Origin: Saprospirales bacterium
Lineage (GTDB): Bacteria; Bacteroidota; Bacteroidia; Chitinophagales; Saprospiraceae
Assembly: GCA_002698985.1 (NCBI GenBank)
Contig: PAAY01000061.1
Span: forward strand, 22,204 to 86,203
Direction: 5' to 3'
DNA: 64,000 nucleotides
In this document: one piece after another, positions 27,133-36,467 of the stretch
Numbering within the stretch: position 1 is the first letter of the stretch
Layout of the letters: each line of letters starts with the position of its first letter
Position numbers and translations under genes: made by a program
Notes under the pieces: generated by a model
Databases searched by the model: none
What the model was told of the DNA's origin: nothing
Seen by the model: the letters and a program-made list of their open reading frames with translations, nothing else

Positions 27133-29451
27133 ATGGAAATTGTATCAAACATTTTTAGTAAGGAAATTAAGTCTGTCTTTCCGGTGATGATTTATTTATT
27201 TGTACTTACTCATATCACCGGACAAATCAGCGCTCAAGACACTTCTTTTCAATTGATACTTGATGATAACATAACCAGTTTTGGAAATAAGATATATATC
27301 AGTCAGGATGGACATGAAATGTATCTTTGGCACAGATATGGGTCTGCAGGTATAGGTTGGGGGTTCAATTTAATCCCATTGAAGGATAGTCTGGCTGGAA
27401 ATTTTGTTTCCTATGAAATAGGTAATTCTATTCAGTATTCAGCAGTACACGCAAAACACTATTATTTTGCCAATGATAACCTGTTTGTAGCCTTGGGGCC
27501 AATTTCTTCTCCACTAAGCGATGCTTTCCTGAAAGTAAATTTGAAAGATGGAATTGCGTTCATGAAGAGGTTTCCGGCTGAAGCTTCATTGGCCGGTTCA
27601 ATTGATGGTCAGTCAATTTTTTTTGCGGCTCCATTCAGTCAATACTCAACCCCGGTTGGATACCAGAAAGGTATTCAATTTGGACAGGCAGATCTTGACC
27701 TGAATATTCAGTGGATAAGGTCATTTGAGATAAGCAGCTCACTGATTGATAGTTTGGAAGACGTCGGCCTTCCAAAATTGGTTACTCATTCGTCCGGATA
27801 TTATTACTGTCTTTGGAATATCTCTGATGGATTTAACCTACATCCTTGTGTCTTAAAGTTTGATACAGAAGGCAATGTCGTATCCGGCCAGATCATTGTG
27901 GGCGGTGGTTATTATGATGACATTAAAGCCGCTTCAGATGGAGTTTATCTTACGGGTAGTGTTGACACAATTATAACTGACCAAAAATCTAACAATCACC
28001 TTTTGCTGACCAAAGTGGATTTGGATTTGAATCCCCTGTGGTCAAAGGTATATTTTGCTGAATCATTCAAGATGCGGCAAGCATCGCTGAGTTTGATCGA
28101 TGACACCTTTCCGGTTGTTGCTTATTCCACGTTTGGTTATTTCCCAACCATACTTGCTAGACTCGACCAAGATGGAAATATTACTGAGCAAAAAGGATAT
28201 CCTTTGTATTCGCCACTTATAGGTGTCTTGCCAGATGGAAGTTTGGTCCAACTATCTGTATTGTGGAATCAAGGTAATGTAAAAACGATTGTTTCAAAAA
28301 CAAAGTCAGATGGCAGCATCGATGGTTGTCCTGTTTTTCCAACCTGCCTGAATTATTTGCCCCGTTCTTTTGATACTTCTCCACTTTCATTTTCTGAAAT
28401 TCAGGTAGGATTCAGCTATACTGAAATGGTGCAATTGGCAATTGACAGTACGCCTGTCCTTCTGCATGATTATTGTGATATCCCAATGCCACCTTCAGGA
28501 GAGTTCCAGGTTCAGGATACTATTTGCAATTCCCAACCAATTATGGCATCAGGGCAGCAAAACATCAATGCTCATGGAATAAAATGGAACCTGGTTGGTC
28601 CCGGCCTTGATACGGCATGGCTTGATTCTCAGTCGGTTTATTTTGTGCCAGATGTTCCGGGAACATATATGCTCAGCCAGACAGTATGGCATCTTGGATG
28701 CAGCGTTTCTGATACTTCAATAATAACAGTTTTACCTCCTTTGTCAATTGGATTGCCTGCTCAAAGCAAGTTATGTAATCCTCCAGGAATTTTAAGTTTA
28801 GATACAAGTCGCCCCCTCACCAACCTCACCTGGAGCACAGGTGAGACTACTCATTCGATTGAAATTACGACAGGCGGCCATTACGCTGTCACTGCCACCG
28901 ATGGCTATTGTACTGCAACTGATAGCATCGATGTAGTTTTTGTCTCTGAAACACTCGGAGGTCAGCCGCCGCTGGAATTGCCACCAGATACAACCGTATG
29001 CCGGCAACACCTCCCATACATGCTCTCACCACAGAGCAACTTCACGGATTCTTTTCTGGTCAATGGCCGTTTGCACGTCAATACTCCGGCTGAGCTATTC
29101 CGGCCGGGTGAATACGAAGTAGCTGCACTCATCGAGGGGTGTGCATTTCCTGATACCTTTCAGCTCGACACCAGCGCCTGCCATGTCAAGGTATATTTCC
29201 CAAGCGCCTTTAGTCCCAACGGCGACGGCATCAACGACGAATACAAGCCCCTGGCCGGAAAAGATGTAGAAATGCTCGAGCTGTGGATTTTCGACCGGTG
29301 GGGCGGCTTGCGGCACCACAGCAAAGGAGCCTTAGGCAGTTGGGACGGGAGGGGTGCGCCTGAAGGAACCTATGTAGCAAAACTAAAATTCAGGAATCTC
29401 CTCACGGGGTTTGAAGAGATGCGAGAGGCTGACTTTACCTTGTTAAGGTGA
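27133..29451 (+). CDS. Large secreted protein with T9SS type B sorting domain
   Basis: 772 residues. Signal peptide residues 1-35 (core VFPVMIYLFVLTHITG). Residues about 40-440 are beta-rich with Asp/Gly-containing strands suggestive of a propeller; about 470-620 resemble Ig/PKD-like modules (LSLDTSRPLTNLTWSTGETT). The last 90 residues are the gliding-motility-associated C-terminal domain: FSPNGDGINDEYKP, IFDRWGG, SWDGRG and PEGTYV, which directs export through the type IX system and surface anchoring. The first two thirds are AT-rich and the last 170 codons GC-richer, so the gene may be a recombinant of a foreign body with a native sorting tail. Function of the body unknown. Confidence 0.85.
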   Translation: MEIVSNIFSKEIKSVFPVMIYLFVLTHITGQISAQDTSFQLILDDNITSFGNKIYISQDGHEMYLWHRYGSAGIGWGFNLIPLKDSLAGNFVSYEIGNSIQYSAVHAKHYYFANDNLFVALGPISSPLSDAFLKVNLKDGIAFMKRFPAEASLAGSIDGQSIFFAAPFSQYSTPVGYQKGIQFGQADLDLNIQWIRSFEISSSLIDSLEDVGLPKLVTHSSGYYYCLWNISDGFNLHPCVLKFDTEGNVVSGQIIVGGGYYDDIKAASDGVYLTGSVDTIITDQKSNNHLLLTKVDLDLNPLWSKVYFAESFKMRQASLSLIDDTFPVVAYSTFGYFPTILARLDQDGNITEQKGYPLYSPLIGVLPDGSLVQLSVLWNQGNVKTIVSKTKSDGSIDGCPVFPTCLNYLPRSFDTSPLSFSEIQVGFSYTEMVQLAIDSTPVLLHDYCDIPMPPSGEFQVQDTICNSQPIMASGQQNINAHGIKWNLVGPGLDTAWLDSQSVYFVPDVPGTYMLSQTVWHLGCSVSDTSIITVLPPLSIGLPAQSKLCNPPGILSLDTSRPLTNLTWSTGETTHSIEITTGGHYAVTATDGYCTATDSIDVVFVSETLGGQPPLELPPDTTVCRQHLPYMLSPQSNFTDSFLVNGRLHVNTPAELFRPGEYEVAALIEGCAFPDTFQLDTSACHVKVYFPSAFSPNGDGINDEYKPLAGKDVEMLELWIFDRWGGLRHHSKGALGSWDGRGAPEGTYVAKLKFRNLLTGFEEMREADFTLLR

Positions 29452-29528
29452 GGTTCAAAGGGCTGGAGTGCATTCCGGCGCTGATGTAAAGGCCATTTCA
29501 AAATCGAATTACAGGAATAAATAAAAAA

Positions 29529-29555
29529 CAGGAGCTAACCGAAAGTTAGCTCCTG
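29529..29555. terminator. Bidirectional terminator
   Basis: 11-bp perfect stem CAGGAGCTAAC / GTTAGCTCCTG, 5-nt loop, A6 on the left and T-rich on the right, so it can serve both converging genes. The core is related to the hairpin at 13307-13333, and a further partial copy (CTGACTTCCAGTCGGCTCCTG without its left arm) lies at 29569-29588. Confidence 0.85.
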
Positions 29556-29607
29556 TCTTTATCAGGCGCTGACTTCCAGTCGGCTCCTGAATTGAAAAAT
29601 ATCTGAA

Positions 29608-30630
29608 TCAGTTAAACAAACTGTCGTAATTGCCGCTGCCTCCGCTTCTTTCCTGCTTTTCGGGTTTGGAGTCGAAGCTGCTGAGGTCGAGGGTGTCGGA
29701 GGAGGTCTGGGAAGCAGGTTGGAGCAGCATCAGGGTGCTTTCCTTTTCCCACTTTTCCAGCATTTTCAGGCCTTCTTCCTGGAAGACGCCCTGCTGAAGG
29801 TCGATGGTGTCCATCAGGCTGGCGGAGACCTCCATGAAGCGCTCCATTTCACCGATCTTGTTGGCCACGTCGTCGGCGATGTTTTCCAGCGCCATGTCGA
29901 ACATGGCCCGTTTGTCCGGATCGCCGGAGATGACGCTCATGGCCGATTTCATGGCGGAGTGGCTGGTACGGATGATCTTGCGCTCCTGCTCTTTCATCTT
30001 CACCTGGTCGCGGGTGTCTTCGAGCAGGATTTCCGCATTCTTGTACATCTTGTCCAGGATGCGGTATAGCACCTGCATTTTGTTGAAGAGTTCCTGGTAC
30101 TTTTCGTTGGAATCCTGCATGCGGGCGGCCTTGCGGGTGGCCAGCACCACCTGGCTTTCGTTGTTCTGCTTTTTGGCTACACTGGCCAGCTTCAGGTTGT
30201 TGTCAATTTCCTCCTTGTTGTTCTTGATGAGGGTTTCCAGTTTGCGCATCTGGCCCTTCAGGTTGCCAATTTGCTTGCTCATCTTGGCCAGGTTGTTTTC
30301 CAGTTCTTCCACATAGCTTTTGAGAATGCCAATGGGGTCGATCTGCACGAAGAGGCCGGTGAGCCAGCGCATAGCACTTTTGTACATGTACCAGATCAGG
30401 TTGCGCATTTTCGGATCCACGATGACGTACACGATGGCTGCCAGCGCCATCAGCATCAGGGCCAGGTAGAGGGTGTTGGCCGCCAGGCCGATGAGAACAG
30501 GCATGAAAGTGTACAGGAGGTAACCCCCTCCAACGACCAGGGCGATCAGGAAGATGGCGCCGGTGATGCCTTCCGGTCTTTTCCAGAATGATTTCTTCTG
30601 TTGGAGGTTTGGAGGTGCTATGTCGGACAT
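29608..30630 (-). CDS. Membrane-anchored coiled-coil protein (PspA-like helical body)
   Basis: 340 residues. Two transmembrane helices at about residues 24-45 and 50-70, then a long alpha-helical region from about 95 to 290 with heptad-like Leu/Lys/Glu pattern (YVEELENNLAKMSKQIGNLK, ATRKAARMQDSNEKYQEL, ENIADDVANKIGEMERFME). The order of the helices and their charge are reminiscent of PspA/IM30 family proteins with a membrane anchor added, but I cannot place it firmly. The tail is Ser/Gly-rich. It follows folD on the same strand with a 135-bp gap. Confidence 0.6.
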   Translation of the reverse strand: MSDIAPPNLQQKKSFWKRPEGITGAIFLIALVVGGGYLLYTFMPVLIGLAANTLYLALMLMALAAIVYVIVDPKMRNLIWYMYKSAMRWLTGLFVQIDPIGILKSYVEELENNLAKMSKQIGNLKGQMRKLETLIKNNKEEIDNNLKLASVAKKQNNESQVVLATRKAARMQDSNEKYQELFNKMQVLYRILDKMYKNAEILLEDTRDQVKMKEQERKIIRTSHSAMKSAMSVISGDPDKRAMFDMALENIADDVANKIGEMERFMEVSASLMDTIDLQQGVFQEEGLKMLEKWEKESTLMLLQPASQTSSDTLDLSSFDSKPEKQERSGGSGNYDSLFN

Positions 30631-30765
30631 TGCTGAGAATTTTTTTTGTGACTGAATAAACGAGGGAACGGGCCGAAATTAAGTCATTTCGGCTTGTTCG
30701 CCGCACCTGTGCCACGGAATTTAAGACGAGTACAAGAAGCAACGGGATAAATGCACGCCTTCCAA

Positions 30766-31647
30766 TCAGCGATACACCTCCTTTCTGTTGGCTTTGAGGG
30801 TGTTCAGCAAGAGTGATGTTACGGTCATCGGTCCCACACCTCCCGGCACTGGGGTGATGAAGCTGCACTTCGGTGCCACCTCGTCGAAAGCCACGTCGCC
30901 GACCAGTTTGTAGCCTTTTGGCCGGTCGGGAGCTTCTACCCGGTTGATGCCCACATCAATCACCACGGCGCCTTCTTTAACCATGTCGCCTTTCACAAAC
31001 TCGGGAATGCCGATGGCGGCAATGATGATGTCGGCTGAACGGGCAAAAGCGGGCAGGTCCTTGGTGCGGCTGTGGGTCAGGGTCACCGTGCAGTTGCCGG
31101 TTTTGGATTTGCGGGAGAGCAATATGCTCATCGGGGTGCCAACGATGTTGCTGCGACCGATGACCACGGCGTGCTTGCCGGAGGTCTCGATGCCGTAGCG
31201 CTCCAGCATTGTCAGAATGCCGTAAGGAGTGGCGGGCAGGTAGCAGGGCAGTCCCAGCGCCATGCGGCCCACGTTGACGGGGTGGAAACCGTCCACGTCT
31301 TTGCGAGGATCGATGGCCAGGGTGATCTTTTCTTCGTTGATGTGCTTCGGCAAGGGCAACTGTACGATGAAACCGTCTATGTCATCATCCTCGTTCAGCT
31401 GCTGAACCAGTTCCAACACCTCATCTTCGGAAACATCGGCAGGCCGCCTGAGCAGGGTGGACTTGAACCCCACCTTCTCACAGGAGCGCACCTTGTTGCG
31501 AACGTAAACCGCCGAAGCGGGATCATCTCCCACCAGCACTGCCGCCAGGTGGGGAACTTTTTTGCCGGCAGCTTTGATTTTTTCAACCTCTGCGGCTATT
31601 TCTTCTTTGATGGTTGCGGATAGGGCTTTGCCGTCAATCAGTGTCAT
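30766..31647 (-). CDS. folD: Bifunctional methylenetetrahydrofolate dehydrogenase / cyclohydrolase
   Basis: 293 residues from the ATG at 31647 ([16 protein letters not shown], family start). Interconverts 5,10-methylene-, methenyl- and 10-formyl-THF. Seen: [14 protein letters not shown] with the catalytic Lys region near residue 52, the [12 protein letters not shown] segment, [12 protein letters not shown] (the usual PCTP motif appears as PCYLPATP), the NADP-binding [17 protein letters not shown] and [16 protein letters not shown] at the end. Length is normal. Confidence 0.95.
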   Translation of the reverse strand: MTLIDGKALSATIKEEIAAEVEKIKAAGKKVPHLAAVLVGDDPASAVYVRNKVRSCEKVGFKSTLLRRPADVSEDEVLELVQQLNEDDDIDGFIVQLPLPKHINEEKITLAIDPRKDVDGFHPVNVGRMALGLPCYLPATPYGILTMLERYGIETSGKHAVVIGRSNIVGTPMSILLSRKSKTGNCTVTLTHSRTKDLPAFARSADIIIAAIGIPEFVKGDMVKEGAVVIDVGINRVEAPDRPKGYKLVGDVAFDEVAPKCSFITPVPGGVGPMTVTSLLLNTLKANRKEVYR

Positions 31648-31788
31648 TGTTCCGGGTTTGTTGAAGTGAATTTTGGTATGTGTTTCTTCGAAAAACAACA
31701 GCCAGACCCCGCTGGCCTGAGAAGCGGCTAAGATACCAAAATTGTAAACCTGCCAATGGGGCGAGGAAATGACTTAGGTCAGTGGGGT

Positions 31789-31812
31789 TGAGGAACTGAA
31801 GAACTGAGGATC
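31789..31812 (+). repeat. Three TGAGGAAC-type octamers
   Basis: TGAGGAAC, TGAAGAAC and TGAGGATC in a row, the same family as at 19415-19454 and 63791-63814. Lies upstream of folD, in a 317-bp gap that otherwise holds the palindromic array at 31842-31970. Confidence 0.7.
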
Positions 31813-31841
31813 ATACCAAATTGCCAGAGAGCTAGTATTTC

Positions 31842-31970
31842 CTAAACTCAGCCGCAGGCGGATTAAACTCTGCCGTCAGGCAGACTAAACTCGGCGCAGC
31901 CGCTTAAACGTTCGCCGTAGGCGGACTAAACTCGGCGCAGCCGCTTAAACCCGCCGTAGGCGGACTAAAC
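31842..31970 (-). repeat. Array of seven GTTTAr-palindrome units of 19-22 bp
   Basis: On the minus strand the units read GTTTAG or GTTTAA followed by a small palindrome such as CCGCCTACGGCGG or GCGGCTGCGCCG. The first unit supplies the last codon (GTT) and the TAG stop of the 31965-32957 gene. Units alternate between two stem sequences. It is not CRISPR-like: units are contiguous and have no unique spacers. Confidence 0.8.
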
Positions 31971-32957
31971 CTTAGGAATTCCCGATTGAGCGTTTTCCTG
32001 GGATCTCACCGGACTGTACTTCAAAGGCAGCATGCAGTTTGCGACGGAGAAAAAGAGGAATCCTTCATTCTTGCCGGTCACGCCCAGGAGGTTGTTGATG
32101 GTTTTGAGAAGAAAATAGACCTGGTTGCGGTAGTTGCCGGTTTTACTGGCAGGCGATTCGTTGAGGGCCAGGAAAAGGCGGGAACAGACGACAATCCAGT
32201 TGGTGTATGCCTTGTCGTCGAGGTCGTGGTGTTTTTGAATCAGCTCCCAAAGAGCAGTGTGGTAAGATTCCAGCTCGGCTCCATGGATGGCGAGTAGCCG
32301 TTTGTAGCCAGCCTGCATGTTGTGGATGTCAGTCGCATTGAAAGATTGGTCGTCGAGCCAGCGCTTATAGGCCCAGGCGTTGAATTTGCCTACCTCCTCC
32401 AGGTTGGAACCGGAAGCATACATCAATCCAAAGTGCAGCTTGGTGGCCAGGTTTTGTGCTTCTTCACGGGCATTCAGGGCGCCGCGGGCTTTGAAATAAT
32501 TGAGCGCAATGGAAGCGGCTTCCTGCAGCAGCTGAGTTACGGCATCCAGCTGTAGAAATCTGGGGAAAGAGCGCTCCAGGTCATTGTAGGGCATGAAAGT
32601 CAGGCTGTTGTTGGGCAGCCATTTGTTTTCCGAAGGAAAAACCTGGGGATAACTGGGCTCCAGCCGCATGGAAGGTTTTGAAGAAAAATAGTGATCGAAA
32701 TGATCCCGGATATGTGGTTTGAGAATGGTTTCGAGAATTTTTACATCGCCTTTGAAGTGCAGGCGGATGTGGGGGCCACGGTCCCAGTGGCGGGAGAAAA
32801 AGAAGTTGGAAGCGATGCCGGCCTGGAGGGTGACGTCGGTGAGGGGTTTGACCGCTTCGGCAAGAAATTCTTCCCAGGGTTCATTGTAGAAAAGGCAGGT
32901 GGTTAGCCACCGGGGTGTTTGCGTGTTCGTCATAGTATCACAGTTCTTGTCTTTCAT
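31965..32957 (-). CDS. Stand-alone lantibiotic dehydratase C-terminal / thiopeptide-type biosynthesis domain protein
   Basis: 330 residues (an internal ATG at 32933 is an alternative start). The N-terminal third carries the family hallmarks WLTTCLFYNEPWEEFLAEAV, FFFSRHWDRGPHIRLHF and a YPQVFPSENKW segment; the rest is helical. In class I lanthipeptide and thiopeptide pathways this fold performs glutamate elimination or pericyclic chemistry on tRNA-Glu-activated precursor peptides. Here no LanB N-terminal glutamylation protein, cyclase or precursor is adjacent, so substrate and role are open. The stop codon lies within a palindromic repeat array. Confidence 0.75.
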   Translation of the reverse strand: MKDKNCDTMTNTQTPRWLTTCLFYNEPWEEFLAEAVKPLTDVTLQAGIASNFFFSRHWDRGPHIRLHFKGDVKILETILKPHIRDHFDHYFSSKPSMRLEPSYPQVFPSENKWLPNNSLTFMPYNDLERSFPRFLQLDAVTQLLQEAASIALNYFKARGALNAREEAQNLATKLHFGLMYASGSNLEEVGKFNAWAYKRWLDDQSFNATDIHNMQAGYKRLLAIHGAELESYHTALWELIQKHHDLDDKAYTNWIVVCSRLFLALNESPASKTGNYRNQVYFLLKTINNLLGVTGKNEGFLFFSVANCMLPLKYSPVRSQENAQSGIPKV

Positions 32958-33085
32958 GGTTTGCTGCCCTCATTTTACAAATACCCGGCCAATGCTGATG
33001 CAAGGGCCATTTTACATGATATTTTTTTTGCAATTGTTGTGCCGTGTTTGTCAATGTATCAGAATCTCGATGTCCGGAAAAAGAA

Positions 33086-33120
33086 AAAGCCTTCCCGACG
33101 ATATACGTCGGAAAGGCTTT
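33086..33120 (-). terminator. Terminator after dnaK
   Basis: 15-position stem with one mismatch (AAAGCCTTCCCGACG / CGTCGGAAAGGCTTT) and a 5-nt loop; on the minus strand it ends in a T run. It lies 31 bp after the dnaK stop. Confidence 0.8.
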
Positions 33121-33151
33121 AGGGATGCAGTTATGAGCTAAAAAGGCAGAA

Positions 33152-35065
33152 TTATTTGCCCTTCACTTCTTCAAATTCTACATCTGTAACGTCTTCACTT
33201 CCATTGTCAGAGCCGCTGTCGCCAGCTTCGCCGCTGGTTTCTCCACCGGCTTGCTGTTGTTCCTGGGCAGCCTGATAGAGTTCCTGGCTGGCAGCTTGCC
33301 ATGCGGTGTTGAGGGCGGCTGTAGCACTGTCGATCTTGTCGAGATCTTCGGCTTTGTGAGCTTCTTTCAGGTCGTTCAAAGCTGCATCGATGGCGCTGCG
33401 CTTGTCAGCCGGAATTTTGTCTCCGTAATCTTTCAGCTGTTTTTCAGTCTGGAAGATCAGCGAGTCGGCAGCGTTGAGTTTCTCTACACGCTCACGTGCC
33501 TGGCGGTCGGCTTCGGCGTTGGCTTCGGCCTCGCGCTTCATTTTTTCGATCTCTTCCTTCGACAAACCGGTGCTGGCCTCTATGCGGATATCCTGTTTCT
33601 TGCCGGTGCCTTTGTCAACGGCGGTGACGTGCAGGATACCGTTGGCGTCGATGTCGAAGGTCACTTCGATTTGCGGAACGCCACGAGGTGCCGGTGGAAT
33701 GCCATCGAGGATGAAGCGACCTACCGAGCGGTTGTCTTTGGCCAGCGGACGTTCACCTTGCAGTACGTGAATCTCTACAGAGGGCTGGTTATCAGCAGCC
33801 GTTGAGTAGATTTTCGATTTTTTCGTCGGAATGGTGGTGTTGGCTTCGATGATGGTGTCCATCACGCCACCGAGGGTTTCGATACCCAGTGAAAGCGGTG
33901 TAACGTCCAGCAGCAATACACCTTGAGTCTCACCGGTGAGAACACCGCCCTGGATGGCTGCGCCAATAGCCACGACTTCATCCGGGTTCACACCTTTGTG
34001 CGGCTTCTTGCCGAAGAACTCCTCGACAACCTGCTGGATGCGAGGAATACGGGTGGAACCACCAACGAGGATGATCTCGTCGATGTCGTTGGTGCTCAGG
34101 TTGGCATCCTTCAGGGCCTTGCGGCAAGGCTCGATGGTGCGCTGCACGAGGTCGTCCACCAATTGCTCAAATTTGGCACGGGTCAGTTTCTGAACCAGGT
34201 GCTTGGGCACACCGTCAACGGCTGTGATGTAAGGCAGGTTGATCTCCGTTTCAGAAGAAGAAGACAACTCGATCTTGGCCTTTTCAGCAGCTTCTTTCAG
34301 ACGCTGGAGAGCCATCGGGTCTTTGCGGAGGTCGATGTTTTCCTGCTTTTTGAATTCATCGGCCAGCCAGTCGATGATTTTGCGGTCGAAGTCGTCACCA
34401 CCGAGGTGGGTGTCACCGTTGGTGGATTTCACTTCGAAAACGCCGTCACCCAGTTCCAGAATGGAGATATCGAAAGTACCACCACCGAGGTCGTAAACGG
34501 CGATGGTCATGTCTTTGTGACGCTTGTCGAGTCCGTAAGCCAGTGCAGCGGCAGTCGGCTCGTTGATGATCCGGCGTACGTTCAGACCGGCAATTTCACC
34601 GGCTTCTTTGGTGGCCTGGCGCTGGGAGTCGTTGAAGTAGGCAGGCACGGTAATAACCGCCTCTTTCACCTCCTGGCCGAGGTAATCTTCAGCAACCTTT
34701 TTCATTTTCTGAAGCACCATGGCGGAGATTTCCTGAGGGGTATATTGTCTGCCGTCTATTTCCACACGCACGGTGTCGTTCGGGCCTTTTACCACCTTGT
34801 AAGAAACCTGTGAAAGCTCGTTGGCCACTTCGGAGTAACGCCGTCCCATGAAACGCTTGATGGAAGCGATGGTACGGGTCGGGTTGGTGATTGCCTGACG
34901 CTTTGCCGGGTCACCAACTTTCCGCTCGCCGTTGTCGAGGAATGCCACAATGGACGGGGTGGTTCTTTTGCCTTCGTCGTTTGGGATAACTACAGGCTCA
35001 CCACCTTCCATCACTGCCACACAGGAGTTGGTTGTACCGAGGTCAATGCCTATTATTTTGCTCAT
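33152..35065 (-). CDS. dnaK: Chaperone DnaK (Hsp70)
   Basis: 637 residues from the ATG at 35065 ([15 protein letters not shown]); the frame runs 213 bp further upstream but that extension has no Hsp70 character. ATPase domain with [37 protein letters not shown], the [15 protein letters not shown] phosphate loop and [13 protein letters not shown]; substrate domain from about residue 390 and a lid ending in a Gln/Gly/Ser-rich linker and [12 protein letters not shown]-driven protein folding in the cytoplasm with DnaJ and GrpE, neither of which is adjacent. Terminator downstream. Confidence 0.98.
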   Translation of the reverse strand: MSKIIGIDLGTTNSCVAVMEGGEPVVIPNDEGKRTTPSIVAFLDNGERKVGDPAKRQAITNPTRTIASIKRFMGRRYSEVANELSQVSYKVVKGPNDTVRVEIDGRQYTPQEISAMVLQKMKKVAEDYLGQEVKEAVITVPAYFNDSQRQATKEAGEIAGLNVRRIINEPTAAALAYGLDKRHKDMTIAVYDLGGGTFDISILELGDGVFEVKSTNGDTHLGGDDFDRKIIDWLADEFKKQENIDLRKDPMALQRLKEAAEKAKIELSSSSETEINLPYITAVDGVPKHLVQKLTRAKFEQLVDDLVQRTIEPCRKALKDANLSTNDIDEIILVGGSTRIPRIQQVVEEFFGKKPHKGVNPDEVVAIGAAIQGGVLTGETQGVLLLDVTPLSLGIETLGGVMDTIIEANTTIPTKKSKIYSTAADNQPSVEIHVLQGERPLAKDNRSVGRFILDGIPPAPRGVPQIEVTFDIDANGILHVTAVDKGTGKKQDIRIEASTGLSKEEIEKMKREAEANAEADRQARERVEKLNAADSLIFQTEKQLKDYGDKIPADKRSAIDAALNDLKEAHKAEDLDKIDSATAALNTAWQAASQELYQAAQEQQQAGGETSGEAGDSGSDNGSEDVTDVEFEEVKGK

Positions 35066-35298
35066 GTTCGAAAATTTTTTCGTGAATGGTTTTTCTAAGA
35101 AAGATTGTTCGCCCATGCCAATCAATCGGTGTGCCACCGGCATTTTCCCGCCATTTTGTGATAAAAAGGCAGCCACTGACCAACTCTCTGGCAGGCCCTT
35201 CCGAAAAAGTGTGACAAAACGGCAGGAGGAGGATCCACCAGCCGGTGAGAAGGTTTGAACTTGACAGTCCAGGCCCATGGAGGTGATTGAGCTGCTAC

Positions 35299-35650
35299 CC
35301 GACCGCCTCCAATGCCCTTAATGTCCCATTGGCAGCTCCATCAGCAGCAGCCCTTCGGGCATCCCGCTCCCCCCTTTGTCATTCGCCGAAGGCGGATCTT
35401 CCAAACGAACGGGCTGCTACCCGGCCGCCCCCAATGCCCTGAATGTCCCATTGGCAGATCCCCCTGCGGCTGCCCTGCGGGCATCCCGCTCCCCCCATTG
35501 TCATCCACCGCCAGGTGGATCTTCAAAGCAAGCAGGCTGATACACGACCGCCCCCAATGCGCTGAACCACCCATTGGCAGATCCCCCGGCGGCTGCCCTG
35601 CGGGCATCCCTTGGAGGATGACAAAGGGGGGGGGCTGCAAGTCAGCTCCT
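35299..35650. repeat. 122-bp imperfect tandem repeat, about 2.8 copies, upstream of dnaK
   Basis: The shared words CCAATGC, CCCATTGGCAG and GGGCATCCC recur at offsets of 122 and 123 bp. Each unit contains small hairpins (GCCCTTCGGGC or TGCCCTGCGGGCA; CCGAAGGCGG or ATCCACCGCCAGGTGGAT) and a pair of CATTGG/CCAATG words. The third unit is cut short and ends in a word shared with the 13.3-kb terminator (AAGTCAGCTCCT). Intergenic 35066-35805 otherwise shows nothing else I can support; two frames across it are open only because of the repeat. Confidence 0.8.
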
Positions 35651-35805
35651 TTAAAAGTCGCTATCGACAACTAGAGCTGGAGACCTTAACACCAATTACC
35701 GGAGAAACCGACACAGTTTCTTTCAGCCTCTGCCACTCATTTTTGAAGTATCAGGTAAAGAGGCTTGTCTAAATAGCTTAAGTTTGTCAATAAACTCAAT
35801 TGGCC

Positions 35806-36036
35806 ATGGCATTAGCAAATGAGCACATCATCATCGATCCTGAGATCCGATTTGGGAAACCAGTAATCAAAGGGACCAGAATAACTGTTTCAGACATTCT
35901 TGGCTGGTTAGCAGCGGGCATGAGTAAAGAAGAGATAGTGGAAGATCATCCAGAACTCAGCATTGAATCCATCAATGCTGCATTGGAGTTTGCGTCAAAA
36001 CGTGAAGAAGCTATTAAAACCATTACCATCAAATGA
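35806..36036 (+). CDS. DUF433 family antitoxin
   Basis: 76 residues from the ATG at 35806. Typical DUF433 text: IIIDPEIRFGKPVIKGTRITVSDILGWL (in sections) and AGMSKEEIVEDHPELS, the winged-helix DNA-binding domain that pairs with DUF5615 PIN-like toxins. Its TGA stop overlaps the next gene's ATG by four bases, the usual coupling in type II toxin-antitoxin operons. It should bind the toxin and repress the promoter. Confidence 0.88.
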   Translation: MALANEHIIIDPEIRFGKPVIKGTRITVSDILGWLAAGMSKEEIVEDHPELSIESINAALEFASKREEAIKTITIK

Positions 36037-36368
36037 AATTGCTTCTGGATGCAAACCTTTCCTGGCGGCTCATCAAGCCATTGAAAAATAGCTTCGAGGA
36101 TGTCGAGCACGTGAACGAGCTACCAATTGCTCAACCGGCAAAAGACATCGAGATTTGGAACTTTGCTAAAATGAATAATTGGATTATTGTGACATGTGAT
36201 GAAGATTTTTACAATTTTCATTTGATCAAAGGCTTCCCTCCAAAAATTATTTTATTGAGAAAAGGCAACCTGAGAACAGAAGAAGTGGCTACACTTTTTT
36301 ACCAGTACAAGGAGGTGATTAAAGCGTTCCACGAATCCCCCCATCTGGGCGTCCTGGAGTTAGTGTAA
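36033..36368 (+). CDS. DUF5615 family PIN-like toxin
   Basis: 111 residues. Opens with MKLLLDANLSWRLIKPL, the first acidic residue of a PIN-like (Mut7-C-related) fold, followed by the TCDEDFYNF acidic cluster near residue 55. Predicted RNase toxin of the DUF433-DUF5615 module. Translationally coupled to the antitoxin by a 4-bp overlap. Its actual RNA target is unknown. Confidence 0.85.
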   Translation: MKLLLDANLSWRLIKPLKNSFEDVEHVNELPIAQPAKDIEIWNFAKMNNWIIVTCDEDFYNFHLIKGFPPKIILLRKGNLRTEEVATLFYQYKEVIKAFHESPHLGVLELV

Positions 36369-36436
36369 GCACTCAGGACTTACCCGGACAGTCTCAATTC
36401 CGGTCAGTCGGCCGGTATTTCCTCCCCCCTCCTTCC

Positions 36437-36444
36437 TACCTTTG
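36437..36444 (+). promoter_or_regulatory. Predicted -7 box for yggS
   Basis: TACCTTTG, 23 bp before the ATG at 36468; no -33 TTG found. Confidence 0.5.
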
Positions 36445-36467
36445 CCCTCACCAAAAACTCAATCTCC

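Noticed and set aside
31842..31970. CRISPR array
   Set aside because: Units of 19-22 bp are contiguous, degenerate and palindromic, with no unique spacers and no cas genes.
33923..34813. 296-codon plus-strand frame across dnaK
   Set aside because: Antisense to a near-certain Hsp70 gene.
35312..35674. Overlapping open frames on both strands over the 122-bp repeat
   Set aside because: Both encode the same peptide repeated at the DNA period (Pro/Gly-rich), as expected for an open tandem repeat rather than a gene.
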